Of a stretch of 64,000 nucleotides of DNA, positions 33,161 through 46,011 are shown piece by piece. The number at the start of each line of letters is the position of its first letter. Position 1 is the stretch's first letter. A program made the position numbers and the translations under genes. Source of the DNA: Conchocele bisecta (lineage: Eukaryota > Mollusca > Bivalvia > Lucinida > Thyasiridae); NCBI GenBank assembly GCA_029237695.1, contig CM055275.1, forward strand, positions 85,120,068 to 85,184,067. Reading direction: 5' to 3'. Under the pieces are notes generated by a model, which was not told where the DNA came from, ran no database searches, and saw only the letters and a program-made list of their open reading frames with translations.

Positions 33161-35160
33161 TAGGGGAGCGGGCCAAGTTAATTGGTGTGGTATGGACCTG
33201 GCACCAGGTCGGGTTATTCTAATTTCAGGGCTGGCTGAATAATATTTTTTTTCTTGATGTAAATATTCTGTTCTGATTTGAGGATTTACCCCCAATGCAG
33301 CAGGTTAAAACGGGATCGAACCCGTTTGCCCGGCCTTACATGATAGGCCGTTAAACACTAAAAAACAAACAAACACTTGAGCATTGTTTCATGAAGATCA
33401 GTTCAGCTGCTTAAATAAACAGTATGTAGTCATTGTAGTGCATTAGGTGGAAAGAGTATATGGTATATTGATGCTTGAATTATTTTTTTGAATGATTCTC
33501 GTCTATTGACGGTTTTAACTATCGTAGTTGCATATTCATATTAGCGTTCATGTTTACTGCAACACAACCGCCTGCAATATTATTGCCAAGGGTATCGACG
33601 TTTCTGAACGTCTATTGGCAATGCCAACTCGCAATCAAGCAGTTTGATTGTCTGAGCCTGAGCTGTTGTACAGCTCAGGCTCAGCCAATTAAGCTGATTG
33701 ATTAATGAGGCACACTATTCAAGTATTTTGAAATAAAGACATTGATGAATATTGGCGAGACTAGCGCAGGCGGTAGTGTGTACAGAATTGTCTTACTATT
33801 GTCCGACTTTTGATTTATGATCCACAATGCGACAAAACCGTAATTATTACATTCAGCGACAAGCTTAGAGCCAGACAAGCATTCACATCAGTGCAGTCAG
33901 TCACATCAGGGATTTCTTTTATGTCACTGGTCCGATCGATAGTCTTCCACCTGTGTGGAGTTTACAAATTACATTCCTGTCATCATCATTCCATTTATGT
34001 ATATGCTGTCTTACTATACATGTGACCAGCGTAGCTCCATATGACGCTTCATATTTTGGCTTACATCTGGAGAAATGGGGCTTATGGTATTTGTGACCTA
34101 TTCTTGCTCCTGATCTGTACTCCTGTAGCCAGATAATGGGTGATATGTTGGCTGAATAAAGAACAGTGCAGAGCCTAATCAGCGCAGGCTGATCTGGGTC
34201 TACACTGGTCGCCAAGTCGATAAGCAGATGTACCATTTTTTGTCCAGCCTTGGAATACACCCACCGAATTCAAATATTCTGCAATACGTGAATGGTATTA
34301 GGTCATGAAAAGGCATTGTATTAATTTACATTTTATTCCAATGTATCTACAGTGTATACATTTGTATATAATCTTCATATTACAACATATCTTCATTATA
34401 TAATTATATTTCTCACTACATTTTAATGAAACTTTAGTAATAAAACACAATAATAAAAACATGTAATTTGTGTAATTCTATTATTCCCATCTGTGGGTGA
34501 TTGGTCGGGCGAACGAACCCGTTTGCCCGGCCTTAAATTACCTTAGACTGTTGATAGGCCGTTAAACCCCAACAAGGTACGTTTTTATCTTTGGCTCTTT
34601 TGTTACCTGGGAGTTGAATTGGGTTATTGCCCATTATAAAAGTAGTAAGATTATTACTGATCCTACTGCTTTTGGGAGGGGCCAAGTGATTCTGGTGTGG
34701 CGAGGACCTGGCATCAGATCAGGATTATTCTGATTTCAGGGCTGAATATATAGTTTTGTTATTGTAAATATTCAGTTCTGATTTTGGGATTTTTTCCCCA
34801 TTTGTACATGTACTTGAACATGTACATGTACTTGTACAGGTAATATATGGGATTTAGTACTAAACCCATTGACCCGGCCTTAAATGACCTTAGCTGTTGA
34901 TAGGTCGTTAAACCCCAACAAACAAACAAACAAAGCAGGTTTCCGGTCGGTAGCTATTACGGTTTATGTTTTATGACTTACAAGCCAAAATTGGAAAATT
35001 CTAAGTCAAAAAGGGGAAGACAATCCATGACCCCGGGGTCAAATCAAAATAAACTCCGCGCATCTACTCATCATAAGAAGCTACATACCAACTTTCAGGT
35101 CTGTAGTTCGTACAGTTTAAAAGATTGGAGACGGATGTACGGACAGGACGGACAAGGGTA
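33161..35160. repeat. SINE-like copies and dispersed repeats
   Basis: 33165-33385, 34495-34577 and 34680-34935 are copies or fragments of the bivalve-type element with the ggccgttaaacccc tail. 33605-33690 is palindromic (gagcctgagctgttgtacag). 34070-34225 belongs to the 'gatctgggtctacactggtcgc' repeat. All is duplicated at 56032-58040. Confidence 0.65.
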
Positions 35161-35190
35161 ACACTAATTGCCCCCTCCACTATATACACG

Positions 35191-37440
35191 GATTTTCAAA
35201 AACACTAGGAAATAACACAAAAACACTAGGAAACAATGGCTACAACAAACCCAGATTTTCAAAAACACTAGGAAATAACACAAAAACACTAGGAAACAAT
35301 GGCTACAACAAACCCGGATTTTCAAAAACACTAGGAAATAACACAAAAACACTAGGAAACAATGGGCACAACAAACCCGGATTTGCAAAAAAACACTAGG
35401 AAATAACACAAAAACACTAGGAAACAATGGCTACAACAAACCTGGAATTGCAAAAAAACACTAGGAAATAACACAAAAAAAAAAGGAAACAATGGCTACA
35501 ACAAACCCGGATTTGCAAAAACACGAGTAAATAACACAAACACACTAGGAAACAATGGCCACAACAAACCCGGATTTGCAAAAATAACACTAGGAAATAA
35601 CACAAAAACACTAGGAAACAATGGCCACAACAAACCCGGATTTGCAAAACACTAGGAAATAACACAAAAACACAAGGAAACAATGGCTACAACAAACCCG
35701 GATTTGCAAAAAACACTAGGAAATAACACAAAAACCCTAGGAAACAATGGCCACAGCAAACCCGGATTTGGAAAAACACTAGGAAATAACACAAAAACAC
35801 TAGGAAACAATGGCCACAATAAACCCGGATTTGCACAAAACACTAGGAAATAACACAAAAACCCTAGGAAACAATGGCTACAAAAAACCCGGATTTGCAC
35901 AAAACACTAGGAAATAACACTAGGAAATAACACAAAAACACTAGGAAACAAAGGCTACAAAAAACCCGGATTTGCACAAAACACTAGGAAATAACACAAA
36001 AACACTAGGAAACAATGGCTACAAAAAACACGGATTTGCACAAAACACTAGGAAATAACACAAAAACCCTAGGAAACAAAGGCTACAAAAAACCCGGATT
36101 TGCACAAAACACTAGGAAATAACACAAAAACACTAGGAAACAATGGCTACAAAAAACACGGATTTGCACAAAACACTAGGAAATAACACAAAAACCCTAG
36201 GAAACAATGGCTACAAAAAACACGGATTTGCACAAAACACTAGGAAATAACACAAAAACCCTAGGAAACAATGGCTACAAAAAACCCGGATTAAGACAAA
36301 AACCCTAGGTAAACTGGGTGGCTACAAAAACCGGGGGGGGGATCGGGGGGGGGGGGGGGGGGATTTGCACAAAACACTAGGAAATAATCACAAAAAAAAC
36401 ACTAGGAAACAATGGCTAACACAAACCATCCCCATTTTCAAAAACACTAGGAAATAACACAAAAACACTAGGAAACAATGGCTACAACAAACCCGGATTT
36501 TCAAAAACACTAGGAAATAACACAAAAACACTAGGAAACAATGGGCAACTAACAAACCCGGATTTGCAAAAAAACACTAGGAAATAACACAAAAATCACT
36601 AGGAAACACCCTGGCTACAACAAACCTTGGAATTGCAAAAAAACACTAGGAAATAATAACACAAAAAAAAAAAAGGAAACAATGGCTACTAACAAACCCG
36701 GATTTGCAAAAACACGATTTTTGTAACTAACACAAACACACTAGGAAACAATGGCCCACAACAAACCAAACCGGATTTGCAAAAATAACACTAGGAGGAG
36801 AAAAACTAACACAAAAAAACACTAGGAAACAATGGCCACAACAAACCGGATTTGCAAAACACTAGGAAATAAACACAAAAACACAAGGAAACAATGGCTA
36901 CAACAAACCCGGATTTTGCAAAAAACACTAGGAAAATAACACAAAAAATAACCCTAGGTGGAAACAATATGGCCACAGCAAACCCGGATTGGATTTGGAA
37001 AAACACTAGGAAAATAACACAAAAACACTAGGAAACAATGGCCACAATAAACCGATTTGCAAAAAACAAAACACTAGGAAATAACACAAAAACCCTAGGA
37101 AACAATGGCTACAAAAAACACGGATTTGCACAAAACACTAGGAAATAACACAAAAACCCTAGGAAACAATGGCTACAAAAAACACGGATTTGCACAAAAC
37201 ACTAGAAATAACACAAAAACCCAAACCCTAGGAAACAATGGCTACAAAAAAACAAAAAGGATTTGGAATTTGCACAAAACACTAGAAAATAACACAAAAA
37301 CCCTAGGAAACAATGGCTACAAAAAATCCGGATTAACACAAAAACCCTAGGAAACAATGGCTACAAAAAACCGGGATTTGCACAAAACACTAGGAAATAA
37401 CACAAAAACACTAGGAAACAATGGCTACAAGAAACCCGGA
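35191..37440. repeat. 63-bp tandem array, direct part
   Basis: The unit is about 63 bp, made of caaaaacactaggaaataac, acaaaaacactaggaaacaa and tggctacaacaaacccggat. 36427-37105 repeats the unit-to-unit pattern of 35262-35905 but with many small indels. The junction is a G-rich tract (36337-36362). Several frames are open by composition; none is credible as a gene. Confidence 0.95.
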
Positions 37441-37925
37441 TTTTTTTGTGTCATTTCCTAGTTTTTTTGCAAATCCGGGTTTGTTGTAGCCATTGTTTCC
37501 TAGGGTTTTTGTGTTATTTCCTAGTGTTTTGTGCAAATCCGGGTTTTTTGTAGCCATTGTTTCCTAGTTTTTTTGTGTTATTTCCTAGTGTTTTGTGCAA
37601 ATTCGGGTTTTTTGTAGCCATTGTTTCCTAGTGTTTTTGTGTTATTTCCTAGTGTTTTGTGCAAATCCGGGTTTTTTGTAGACATTGTTTCCTAGTGTTT
37701 TTGTGTTATTTCCTAGTGTTTTTGCAAATCTGAGTTTGTTGTGGCCATTGTTTCCTAGTGTTTTTGTGTTATTTCCTAGTGTTTTTGCAAATCCGGGTTT
37801 GTTGTGGCCATTGTTTCCTAGTGTTTTTGTGTTATTTCCTAGTGTTTTTTGCAAATCCGGGTTTGTTGTGGCCATTGATTCCTAGTGTTTTCGTGTTATT
37901 TCCTTGTGTTTGTAGCCCTTGTTTC
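37441..37925. repeat. 63-bp array, inverted part
   Basis: The same unit in the opposite orientation (gttttttgtagccattgttt, cctagtgtttttgtgttatt), joined at about 37440-37450. It can pair with the preceding direct part. Confidence 0.95.
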
Positions 37926-37934
37926 CATTGTTTC

Positions 37935-40900
37935 ACAGTATAAGGCCCCTTTTCTTGTGGATTGACACCGGGATACGGGCATTTTCCTGTTTACTGTATT
38001 GGATCAGTCACAGTGGATTGAGTACGGGATACTGGACATTTTCCTGTTTATTCTGCTGGACCAGTTACAGTATAAGGTCCCTTTTCTTGTGGAGTGATGC
38101 CGGGATACGGCAAATTTTCCTGTTTATTGTATTGGACTAGTCACAGTATAAGGCCCCTTTTCTTGTGGACTGACACTGGGATATAATGCATTTTCCTGTT
38201 TATTGTGTTGGGACTAGTCACAGGATAAAGCCCCGTTTCTTGTAGATTGACTCCGGGATACTCCACATTTTCCTGTTCGTTGTGCTGCACCAGTCACAGT
38301 ATAAGGCCCCTTTTCTTGCGGATTGACTACGGGATATGGGGCATTTTCCTGTACATTGTTCTGGAGCATTGACAGTATAAGGCCCCCTTTCTTGCGGATT
38401 GACGCCAGGATACTGGGCATTTTCCTGTACATTGTTCTGGACCATTGACAGTATAAGGCCCCCTTTCTTGCAGATTGACGCCGGTATACGTGGCATTTTC
38501 CTGTACATTGTTCTGGACCATTGACAGTATAAGGTCCCCTTTCTTGCGGATTGACGCCAGGATACGGGGCATTTTCCTGTACATTCTTCTGCACCATTGA
38601 CAGTATAAGGCCCCCTTTCTTGCGGATTGACACCAGGATACGGTGCATTTTCCTGTACATTCTTCTGGACCATTGACAGTATAAGGTCCCCTTTCTTGCG
38701 GATTGATGCCAGTATATGGGGCATTTTCCTGTACATTGTTGTGGACCATTGACAGTATAAGGCCCCCTTTCTTGCGCATTGACGCCGGTATATGGGGCAT
38801 TTTTCTGTACATTGTTCTGGAGCATTGACGGTATAAGGCCCCCTTTCTTGCGGATTGACGCCGGTATGTGGGGCATTTTAATGTACATTGTTCTGGAGCA
38901 TTGACAGTATAAGGCCCCCTTTCTTGCGGATTGATGCCAGGATACTGGGCATTTTCCTGTACATTGTTCTGGACCATTGACAGTATAAGGCCCCCTTTCT
39001 TGCAGATTGACGCCGGTATACGTGGCATTTTCCTGTACATTGTTCTGGACCATTGACAGTATAAGGTCCCCTTTCTTGCGGATTGACGCCAGGATACGGG
39101 GCATTTTCCTGTACATTCTTCTGCACCATTGACAGTATAAGGCCCCCTTTCTTGCGGATTGACACCAGGATACGGTGCATTTTCCTGTACATTCTTCTGG
39201 ACCATTGACAGTATAAGGTCCCCTTTCTTGCGGATTGATGCCAGTATATGGGGCATTTTCCTGTACATTGTTGTGGACCATTGACAGTATAAGGCCCCCT
39301 TTCTTGCGCATTGACGCCGGTATATGGGGCATTTTCCTGTACATTGTTCTGGAGCATTGACGGTATAAGGCCCCCTTTCTTGCGGATTGACGCCGGTATG
39401 TGGGGCATTTTAATGTACATTGTTCTGGAGCATTGACAGTATAAGGCCCCCTTTCTTGCGGATTGACGCCGGTATATGGGGCATTTTCCTGTACATTGTT
39501 GTGGACCATTGACAGTATAAGGCCCCCTTTCTTGCGGATTGACGCCGGTATATGTGGCATTTTCCTGTACATTGTTATGGAGCATTGACAGTATAAGGCC
39601 CCCATTCTTGCGGATTGCCGCCGGTATATGGGGCATTTTCCGGTACATTGTTCTGGAGCATTGACAGTATAAGGCCCCCTTTCTTGCGGATTGACGCCGG
39701 TATATGGGGCATTTTCCGGTACATTGTTCTGGAGCATTGACAGTATAAGGCCCCCTTTCTTGCGGATTGATGCCGGTATATGGGGCATTTTCCTGTACAT
39801 TGTTCTGGAGCATTGACAGTATAAGGTCCCTTTTCTTGCTGATTGACACCGGCATATGTGTCATTTTCATGTTTATTCTTCTGGACCATTGACAGTATAA
39901 GGTCCCTTTTCTTGCTGATTGACACCGGGATATGGGTCATTTTCATGTTTATTCTTCTGGACCATTGACAGTATAAGGTCCCCTTTCTTGCGGATTGACG
40001 CCGGGATATGGGGCATTTTCATGTTTATTCTTCTGGAGCATTGACAGTATAAGGCCCCCTTTCTTGCGGATTGACGACGGTATGTGGGGCATTTTCTGAT
40101 ACATTGTTCTGGAGCATTGACAGTATAAGGCCCCCTTTCTTGCAGATTGACGCCGGTATATGTGGCATTTTCCGGTGCATTGTTCTGGAGCATTGACAGT
40201 ATAAGGCCCGCTTTCTTGCGGATTGACGCCGGTATATGTGGCATTTTCCGGTACATTGTTCTGGAGCATTGACAGTATAAGGCCCCCTTTCCTGCGGATT
40301 GACGCCGGTATATGGGGCATTTTCCTGTACATTCTTCTGGTCCATTGACAGTATAAGGCCCACTTTGTTGCGGATTGACGCCGGGATACTGGACATTTTT
40401 CTGTACATTGTTCTGGAGCATTGACAGTATAAGGCCCCCTTTCCTGCGGATTGACGCCGGTATATGAGGCATTTTCCTGTACATTCTTCTGGACCATTGA
40501 CAGTATAAGGCCCCCTTTGTTGCGGATTGACGCCGGGATACTGGACATTTTCCTGTACATTGTTCTGGACCATTGACAGTATAAGGCCCCCTTTCCTGTG
40601 GATTGACGCCGGTATATGGGGCATTTTCCTGTACATTGTTCTGGACCATTGACAGTATATTAGGCCCCCTTTCTTGCGGATTGACGCCGGTATATGTGGC
40701 ATTTTCCTGTATATTGTTCTGGACCATTGACAGTATATTAGGCCCCCTTTCTTGCGGATTGACGCCAGGATACGGGGCATTTTCCTGTACATTGTTCTGG
40801 ACCATTGACAGTATATTAGGCCCCCTTTCTTGCGGATTGACGCCGGTATATGTGGCATTTTCCTGTATATTGTTCTGGACCATTGACAGTATATTAGGCC

Positions 40901-41085
40901 CCCTTTCTTGCGGATTGACGCCAGGATACGGGGCATTTTCCTGTACATTGTTCTGGACCATTGACAGTATAAGGTCCCTTTTCTTGCGGATTGACGCCGG
41001 TATATGTGGCATTTTCCTGTACATTCTTCTGGACCATTGACAGTATAAGGTCCCTTTTCTCATGGATTGACTCCGGGATATGGCT
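37935..41085. repeat. 76-bp satellite array, ~41 units
   Basis: The unit gacagtataaggccccc .. cttgcggattgacgccggta .. gcattttcctgtacattg repeats every 76 bp. Because 76 is not a multiple of three and the minus strand of the unit has no stop, frames up to 528 codons run through it with a 76-residue period; they are a by-product. A higher-order 532-bp (7-unit) duplication is visible (38471 versus 39003). 78-bp variants with 'tatatta' lie at 40651-40960. Confidence 0.95.
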
Positions 41086-41089
41086 ATTT

Positions 41090-42400
41090 CTTCATGAAAG
41101 TGCAAATTAGACCACCCATTTGTATCGTCTCTGTGCATTATTTATCCGTGCAAGTATAATCACGACAAGTTGTATTTGTCAATGAAAGTGCCAATGTGAC
41201 CACCCATTTGTACCGTCTCTGTGCATTATTTCTCCACGCAAGTATAATCACGACAAGTTGTATTTGTCAATGAAAGTGCCAATGTGACCACCCATTTGAA
41301 CCTTCTCTGTGCATTATTTCTCCACGCAAGTATAATCGTGACAAGTTGTATTTCTCGTTGAAAGTGCAAATGTGACCACTCTTTTGAACCGTCTCTGTGC
41401 ATTATTTCTCCATGCACGTATAATCGCGACAAGCTGTATTTCTCGTTGAAAGTGCAAATGTGACCACCCATTTGAACCATCTCTGCGGTATTTCTCCGTG
41501 CAAGTATAATTGCGACCAGTTGTATTTCTCCATGAAAGTGCCATTGTGTCCACCCATTTGAACCGTCTCTGCGGTATTTAACTCGGTGCAAGTATAATAA
41601 TCGCGACAAGTTGTATTTCTCCATGAAAGTGCCATTGTGACCACCCATTTGAACCGTCTCTGCGGTATTTCTCCGTGCAAGTATAATTGCGACCAGTTGT
41701 ATTTCTCCATGAAAGTGCCATTGTGACCACCCATTTGAACCGTCTCTGCGGTATTTAACTCGGTGCAAGTATAATAATCGCGACAAGTTGTATTTCTCCA
41801 TGAAAGTGCCAATGTGACCACTCATTTGAACCGTCTCTGCGGTATTACTCTAGTGCAAGTATAATCGCGACGAGTTGTATTTCTCCATGAAAGTGCCATT
41901 GTGACCACCCATTTGAACAGTCTCTGCGGTATTTAACTCGGTGCAAGTATAATAATCGCGACAAGTTGTATTTCTCCATGAAAGTGCCATTGTGACCACC
42001 CATTTGAACCGTCTCTGCGGTATTTAACTCGGTGCAAGTATAATAATCGCGACAAGTTGTATTTCTCCATGAAAGTGCCATTGTGACCACTCATTTGAAC
42101 CGTCTCTGCGGTATTTCTCCGTGCAAGTATAATCGCGACGAGTTGTATTTCGACATGAAAGTGCCAATGTGATCACTCATTTGAACCGTCTCTGCGGTAT
42201 TTCTCCGTGCAAGTATAATCGTGACGAGTTGTATTTCTCCATGAAAGTGCAAATGTGTCCACCCATTTGAACCGTCTCTGCAGTATTACTCCGTGATAGT
42301 ATAATTGTGATCAGATATTCTTATTGTCATTGTGGTTTATTTCTCAATAAAAGTAAAACTGTGACCATCCGTTTGAACCGTCTCTGTTTATTATGTGTAA
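41090..42400. repeat. 88-92-bp satellite array
   Basis: Units contain catgaaagtgccattgtgac, cacccatttgaaccgtctct and gcaagtataatcgcgacaag. The spacing is 88 bp at the left end and about 92 bp in 'taactcggtgcaagtataataatcg' variants. Units decay after 42300. The core matches half of the gaaccgtctc hairpin MITE. Confidence 0.95.
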
Positions 42401-43259
42401 ATGATCAATGTGCAAGTATGCTCGTCATCGACCTTTCAGATTGCGATGACGTTAATTGTCACGTCAAGTATGACGTCACAATGTCAGATAAACGTCATAA
42501 ACCTAAGTGTGCTCTGGCGCCGACAACTTGGACCCAGTGGTGAAATGTGGAACATGATTCTGGCCCGTAAATGTGGCAACACGTTCTCCGGCGTGAATTC
42601 AGTCACTTATAATGTATGTATGTATGTATGTATGTATGTATATATATATATATATATATATACATACACACATGTATCTGAGTCAGTCCCGTTGATCACT
42701 GGCCGAATGGCTAGACAGTGTAGATCTATGTACTGATCAAAATGCTCTGGCGCGAATACGTGTCTATGGTATCATGGTGGGCACAGATGTCGTCAGGTAC
42801 ATTTTATCAGACGGGTCCCGTCTAAAGACTAATAACGTTGATCTGTAGTGGACTAACGGTCCCACAATAATCAGATACGCAATGAGAATCGTCTCCCTCG
42901 TATAAAACAGCGACTTTGTGGCCGAATGTAGGGCTTCCCGGTGATTAATTAATTAGTTATAATTAATATGCTCGATTTTACCAGCCTGGAGAAAAACAAC
43001 AACACTAGAAGAGTAATGCCGAGTAATGCGGCCATGTGTACATGTAGCTGCTGTATGTGCACTTTGTCGAACATTCGGTGAAGCTTGAACAGAGCCGTGT
43101 TACGCGGAGCCGCAAAAAGTCAGCGGCTGCACATTATAAGCCTTATTCATATTTTCAATAATTTATATTTTTCAAATATCCCCTGTGCAAATGTCAGTTT
43201 CCCTGTAAATGACCAGTGCAACATATTTCCTATGTATTTTTTTCTTATACCACATTTTC
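42401..43259. other. Unassigned sequence with a microsatellite
   Basis: (tgta)n followed by (ta)n at 42613-42665. Outside this, no repeat seen elsewhere in the window and no exon is recognised. Confidence 0.5.
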
Positions 43260-44340
43260 ACATTTTCACAGCCCGGTCAAAGTCCACTGTCCACCCAATT
43301 CCTGCCGTCCGGACTGCAATTCCGCAGTTGCCACTATTAACTCCGTAGCCCCGTCTACGGCTATTTTCACTCACCGCCGCCATTTTCTCATGTTGTCAAC
43401 GTGCAAATCAACGTGCATTAAAGCACTGTACTCCTAAAATCGCCGCCCGCCCGGCTCCCAGGTAAGTCAGCCACTTTCAGCAATCGATAATCGCCACCTC
43501 TTTCCAACTGCAACGTCTCGAAGCAACAGGCGCCTCGCACTCGCACAAAACCAGTTCCCATCTGCACTCGCAGTACTTACCCCACCCACTGCCCTTCGCT
43601 TATTTCGCTTATTTCGCTTATTTCTCTCTTTCCTTTTTAGGATTATTATCAATATTCATCATATTCCAACCATTGCATTCTTTCACAACACAATGATTCC
43701 ATTCAAAACGCGCTCTTGAAAAAATCCGTCCTCCCGCGAACGTTGGCTAGCTGACTTTCTTTGTTTTCAGCTTCATTTTCATAAAAAAAATATTCTCAAA
43801 TGCCACTCTTTCTAGCTTTTATCCAGCCAGCCGTCTCGTCGTACTCTGCCGTGCCAGATCGAAATCCGCTGTATACACCCGTCATCACGTGACCGATAGC
43901 GGTGTAGAGCAGTGTGTAATGTGCGACAGGCTGGCAGGCATTTGCCGTGTTGCAGTCGGCCAGGCAACATGTACGGCCTCCGCCCGCTTGGTCTACACCC
44001 TGCTGCGCAGCGTACGTGCATCCGTACGGGACGGATATGTAACGGGTGGGTGGATAGGCGGCCGCCTTCGGACAGCAGGCAGGCAATTCCATCACGATCG
44101 GATCGACGTGTGCATACGCATGCACCATGTTACTTGCCAGTGAAACCAGTGGCCGGCTGGCAGATTCCTCCTCCTCGGTACTTGTGACGGGCGGCCCTCC
44201 CTCGGACCAGTGACGTGTTGATGGATGGCCACCTCACCTGTACCATCTCCGTCTGGTAGCTAAGGTATAAATGCACCCCCCCCCCCCCATTCCGTCCCAC
44301 CCCTCCACCGCCACCCCCCACACCACAGCCCCACCCAGAA
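43260..44340. promoter_or_regulatory. GC-rich island, possible promoter or first exon
   Basis: Local base composition is clearly richer in G+C and CpG than the surrounding AT-rich DNA. On the plus strand 'ggctcccag|gtaagtc' at 43460-43461 is a near-consensus splice donor after a CpG-rich stretch (cgccgcccgcccgg). A 110-codon minus-strand frame (43796-44128) shows no recognised domain. A CpG island with a 5' non-coding exon is a plausible but unproven reading. A C-run and C-rich tract follow at 44275-44338. Confidence 0.35.
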
Positions 44341-46011
44341 AAAATGTTAACAGTATATGTTCAGACCACGCGTCTCGTACTCGTTTCTCCATTTCTCTTT
44401 CAAAGTGCCAGTATATGTTCTTGCCACTCATTTGAACCGTCACAAAACAGTTTTATTAAAAAGTATCGTGCCTCATTTGCTTTTGCAAATACCACCGTGA
44501 GTCACTATCAGTTAAGTAAATATTACTAAATGATTATATCTATATACAGTGTAGTGGGCATTCGTAATGTTTAGAACTGGTGAAATAGTGAGACAATTAT
44601 ACACTTATTTCATTCCTATGAACAACAGTTTGTATATACCTATCATTTCTTTTGTACGAGATCTTTGTCTGTCGCGGATTTCTATAAAGTCGCTCAATGC
44701 ATTTTGCATGTGAATTTAACATGTGGTTCACAGATATGTTTAACAAATTTACAATGACCTCTTTAAACGTGAAAAATCACCAGATATTCATCGGACATAA
44801 TTGGATTTAACACCTTTTTGCATGGTAGTGTTTTTAATCGATCATGCAGCAAATTTACAATATGTTTTTATCTCTTCAAGATGAGAAAAAGCTCTGATGC
44901 TCAGGGACATTTCTGACTCTGTGGATTCCAAGAACCAGGTTTTTTTTATGGCTTCACATATCATGGACTGCTCATAATTCGAGACTCTAACGATATTAAA
45001 CAACATGCGTAATAAATAATAAGAGTATAAACCTTTTTTTATTAGTTACATGCAAATATAATGCAATTATCTGTATATATATTGCGTTTACTGGCTTCAA
45101 AAGCACGGAGAAATGCAATTGTTTACTTTCAAAACACGCTCGTCTACAAATGGCCGCCTCCAGCGTACCGTGAAAGGTCGCGACCTCTCACCCTATGACG
45201 TCATATGCTCTTCCGGTGCAGGTGCCCGGTTCGAAAACACCACAAATTGTGTCTGCATAATGTACCATTGCGTTCAGGGGTCACGATACATATTGTTTCG
45301 AACTTAAATGATTAGACAAACGATTGCAAACTTGGAAAATATAGTTTGCTAGATTAAACAAATTAAACAATATGAAGTAGTCAGCTTGTTGGTTTTAATA
45401 CTTTTTTAAAGTGGTAATGTCTATTTTTGGAGTAAGACATTTCAATCCCTTCTGCATGTGGTACTCGTCCACAATGGGAATAACAAAAACAGAGACCAGA
45501 TTGCATATATCTGCTGATAAATGGAGGTATTGGACTGATGTGGACGAACTTAAAAGTGACAATTTAAAAAAAATAGGTTAAGGTGGTGACTGAATGAAAA
45601 TCCATATTTCCTACATTATTAGTGCCTTTCTACCTACAAATATTACGTGACCTCCATTGATAAACATGTAAACAACATACGGGTTCAAGCGAACTCATTT
45701 ATGTGTAAGTTTTCCTATCGAAATCCGGATTTTAATGGAGGGGGTTAATGGGATTAGTGGAAAACACAACATTTAGGTGTGTTGTGTTGTTTGGCAATGT
45801 ATTAGTCCTGTTTAAATCGCATTTTTCTAACTTGGCATTTGTGACCTTTCATCTGGCTTCAGTTGAACGCACAAGTGTAATGGAAGTGACGTAACCCGTA
45901 AATCTCGCGATAGAACGAGAAAATAAAAATGGTCTCGAATCTGTGCGGCTATCGAAGTTAGAGGATCGTATGATACATGTAGTAATGTACAATGAAACTG
46001 CTATCACACGT
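44341..46011. other. Unassigned sequence with a MITE fragment
   Basis: 44400-44650 carries the inner end of the 'gtacatgcccac' MITE (ttgcaaataccaccgtgagt, ataatgt/gaactggtgaaatagtgag). 44660-46011 shows nothing recognisable apart from a 'tgacgtcata' CRE-like motif at 45197. Confidence 0.5.

Larger units (their letters stand above)
24751..35183. repeat. Segmental duplication, copy 1 (10.4 kb)
   Basis: This block is nearly identical and collinear with 46012-58048. The left border is tattttccagcataata and the right border is cccctccactat. It carries the last three FAS1 exons. Relative to copy 2 it has about 255 extra bp at 25912-26170 and lacks the 56-bp minisatellite. Small differences are scattered (for example 31456-31460, 32161-32187). 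Confidence 0.95.

Noticed and set aside
35164..37885. Repeat frames of the type FLVFLCYFLVFLQIRVCCGH or NTKTLGNNGYKK, and the idea of a CRISPR-like array
   Set aside because: They are translations of the 63-bp array. The repeats abut without unique spacers and the genome is eukaryotic, so neither a protein nor a CRISPR array is supported.
38214..41138. Long minus-strand reading frames (528, 421, 330, 313 and 307 codons) with repeats such as MYRKMPHIPASIRKKGG
   Set aside because: They run through the 76-bp satellite in all three frames and share its period. This is a composition effect, with no sign of one preferred frame.
43796..44128. 110-codon minus-strand frame in the GC-rich island
   Set aside because: Long frames are expected in GC-rich DNA, overlapping frames are open on the other strand too, and no domain is visible.
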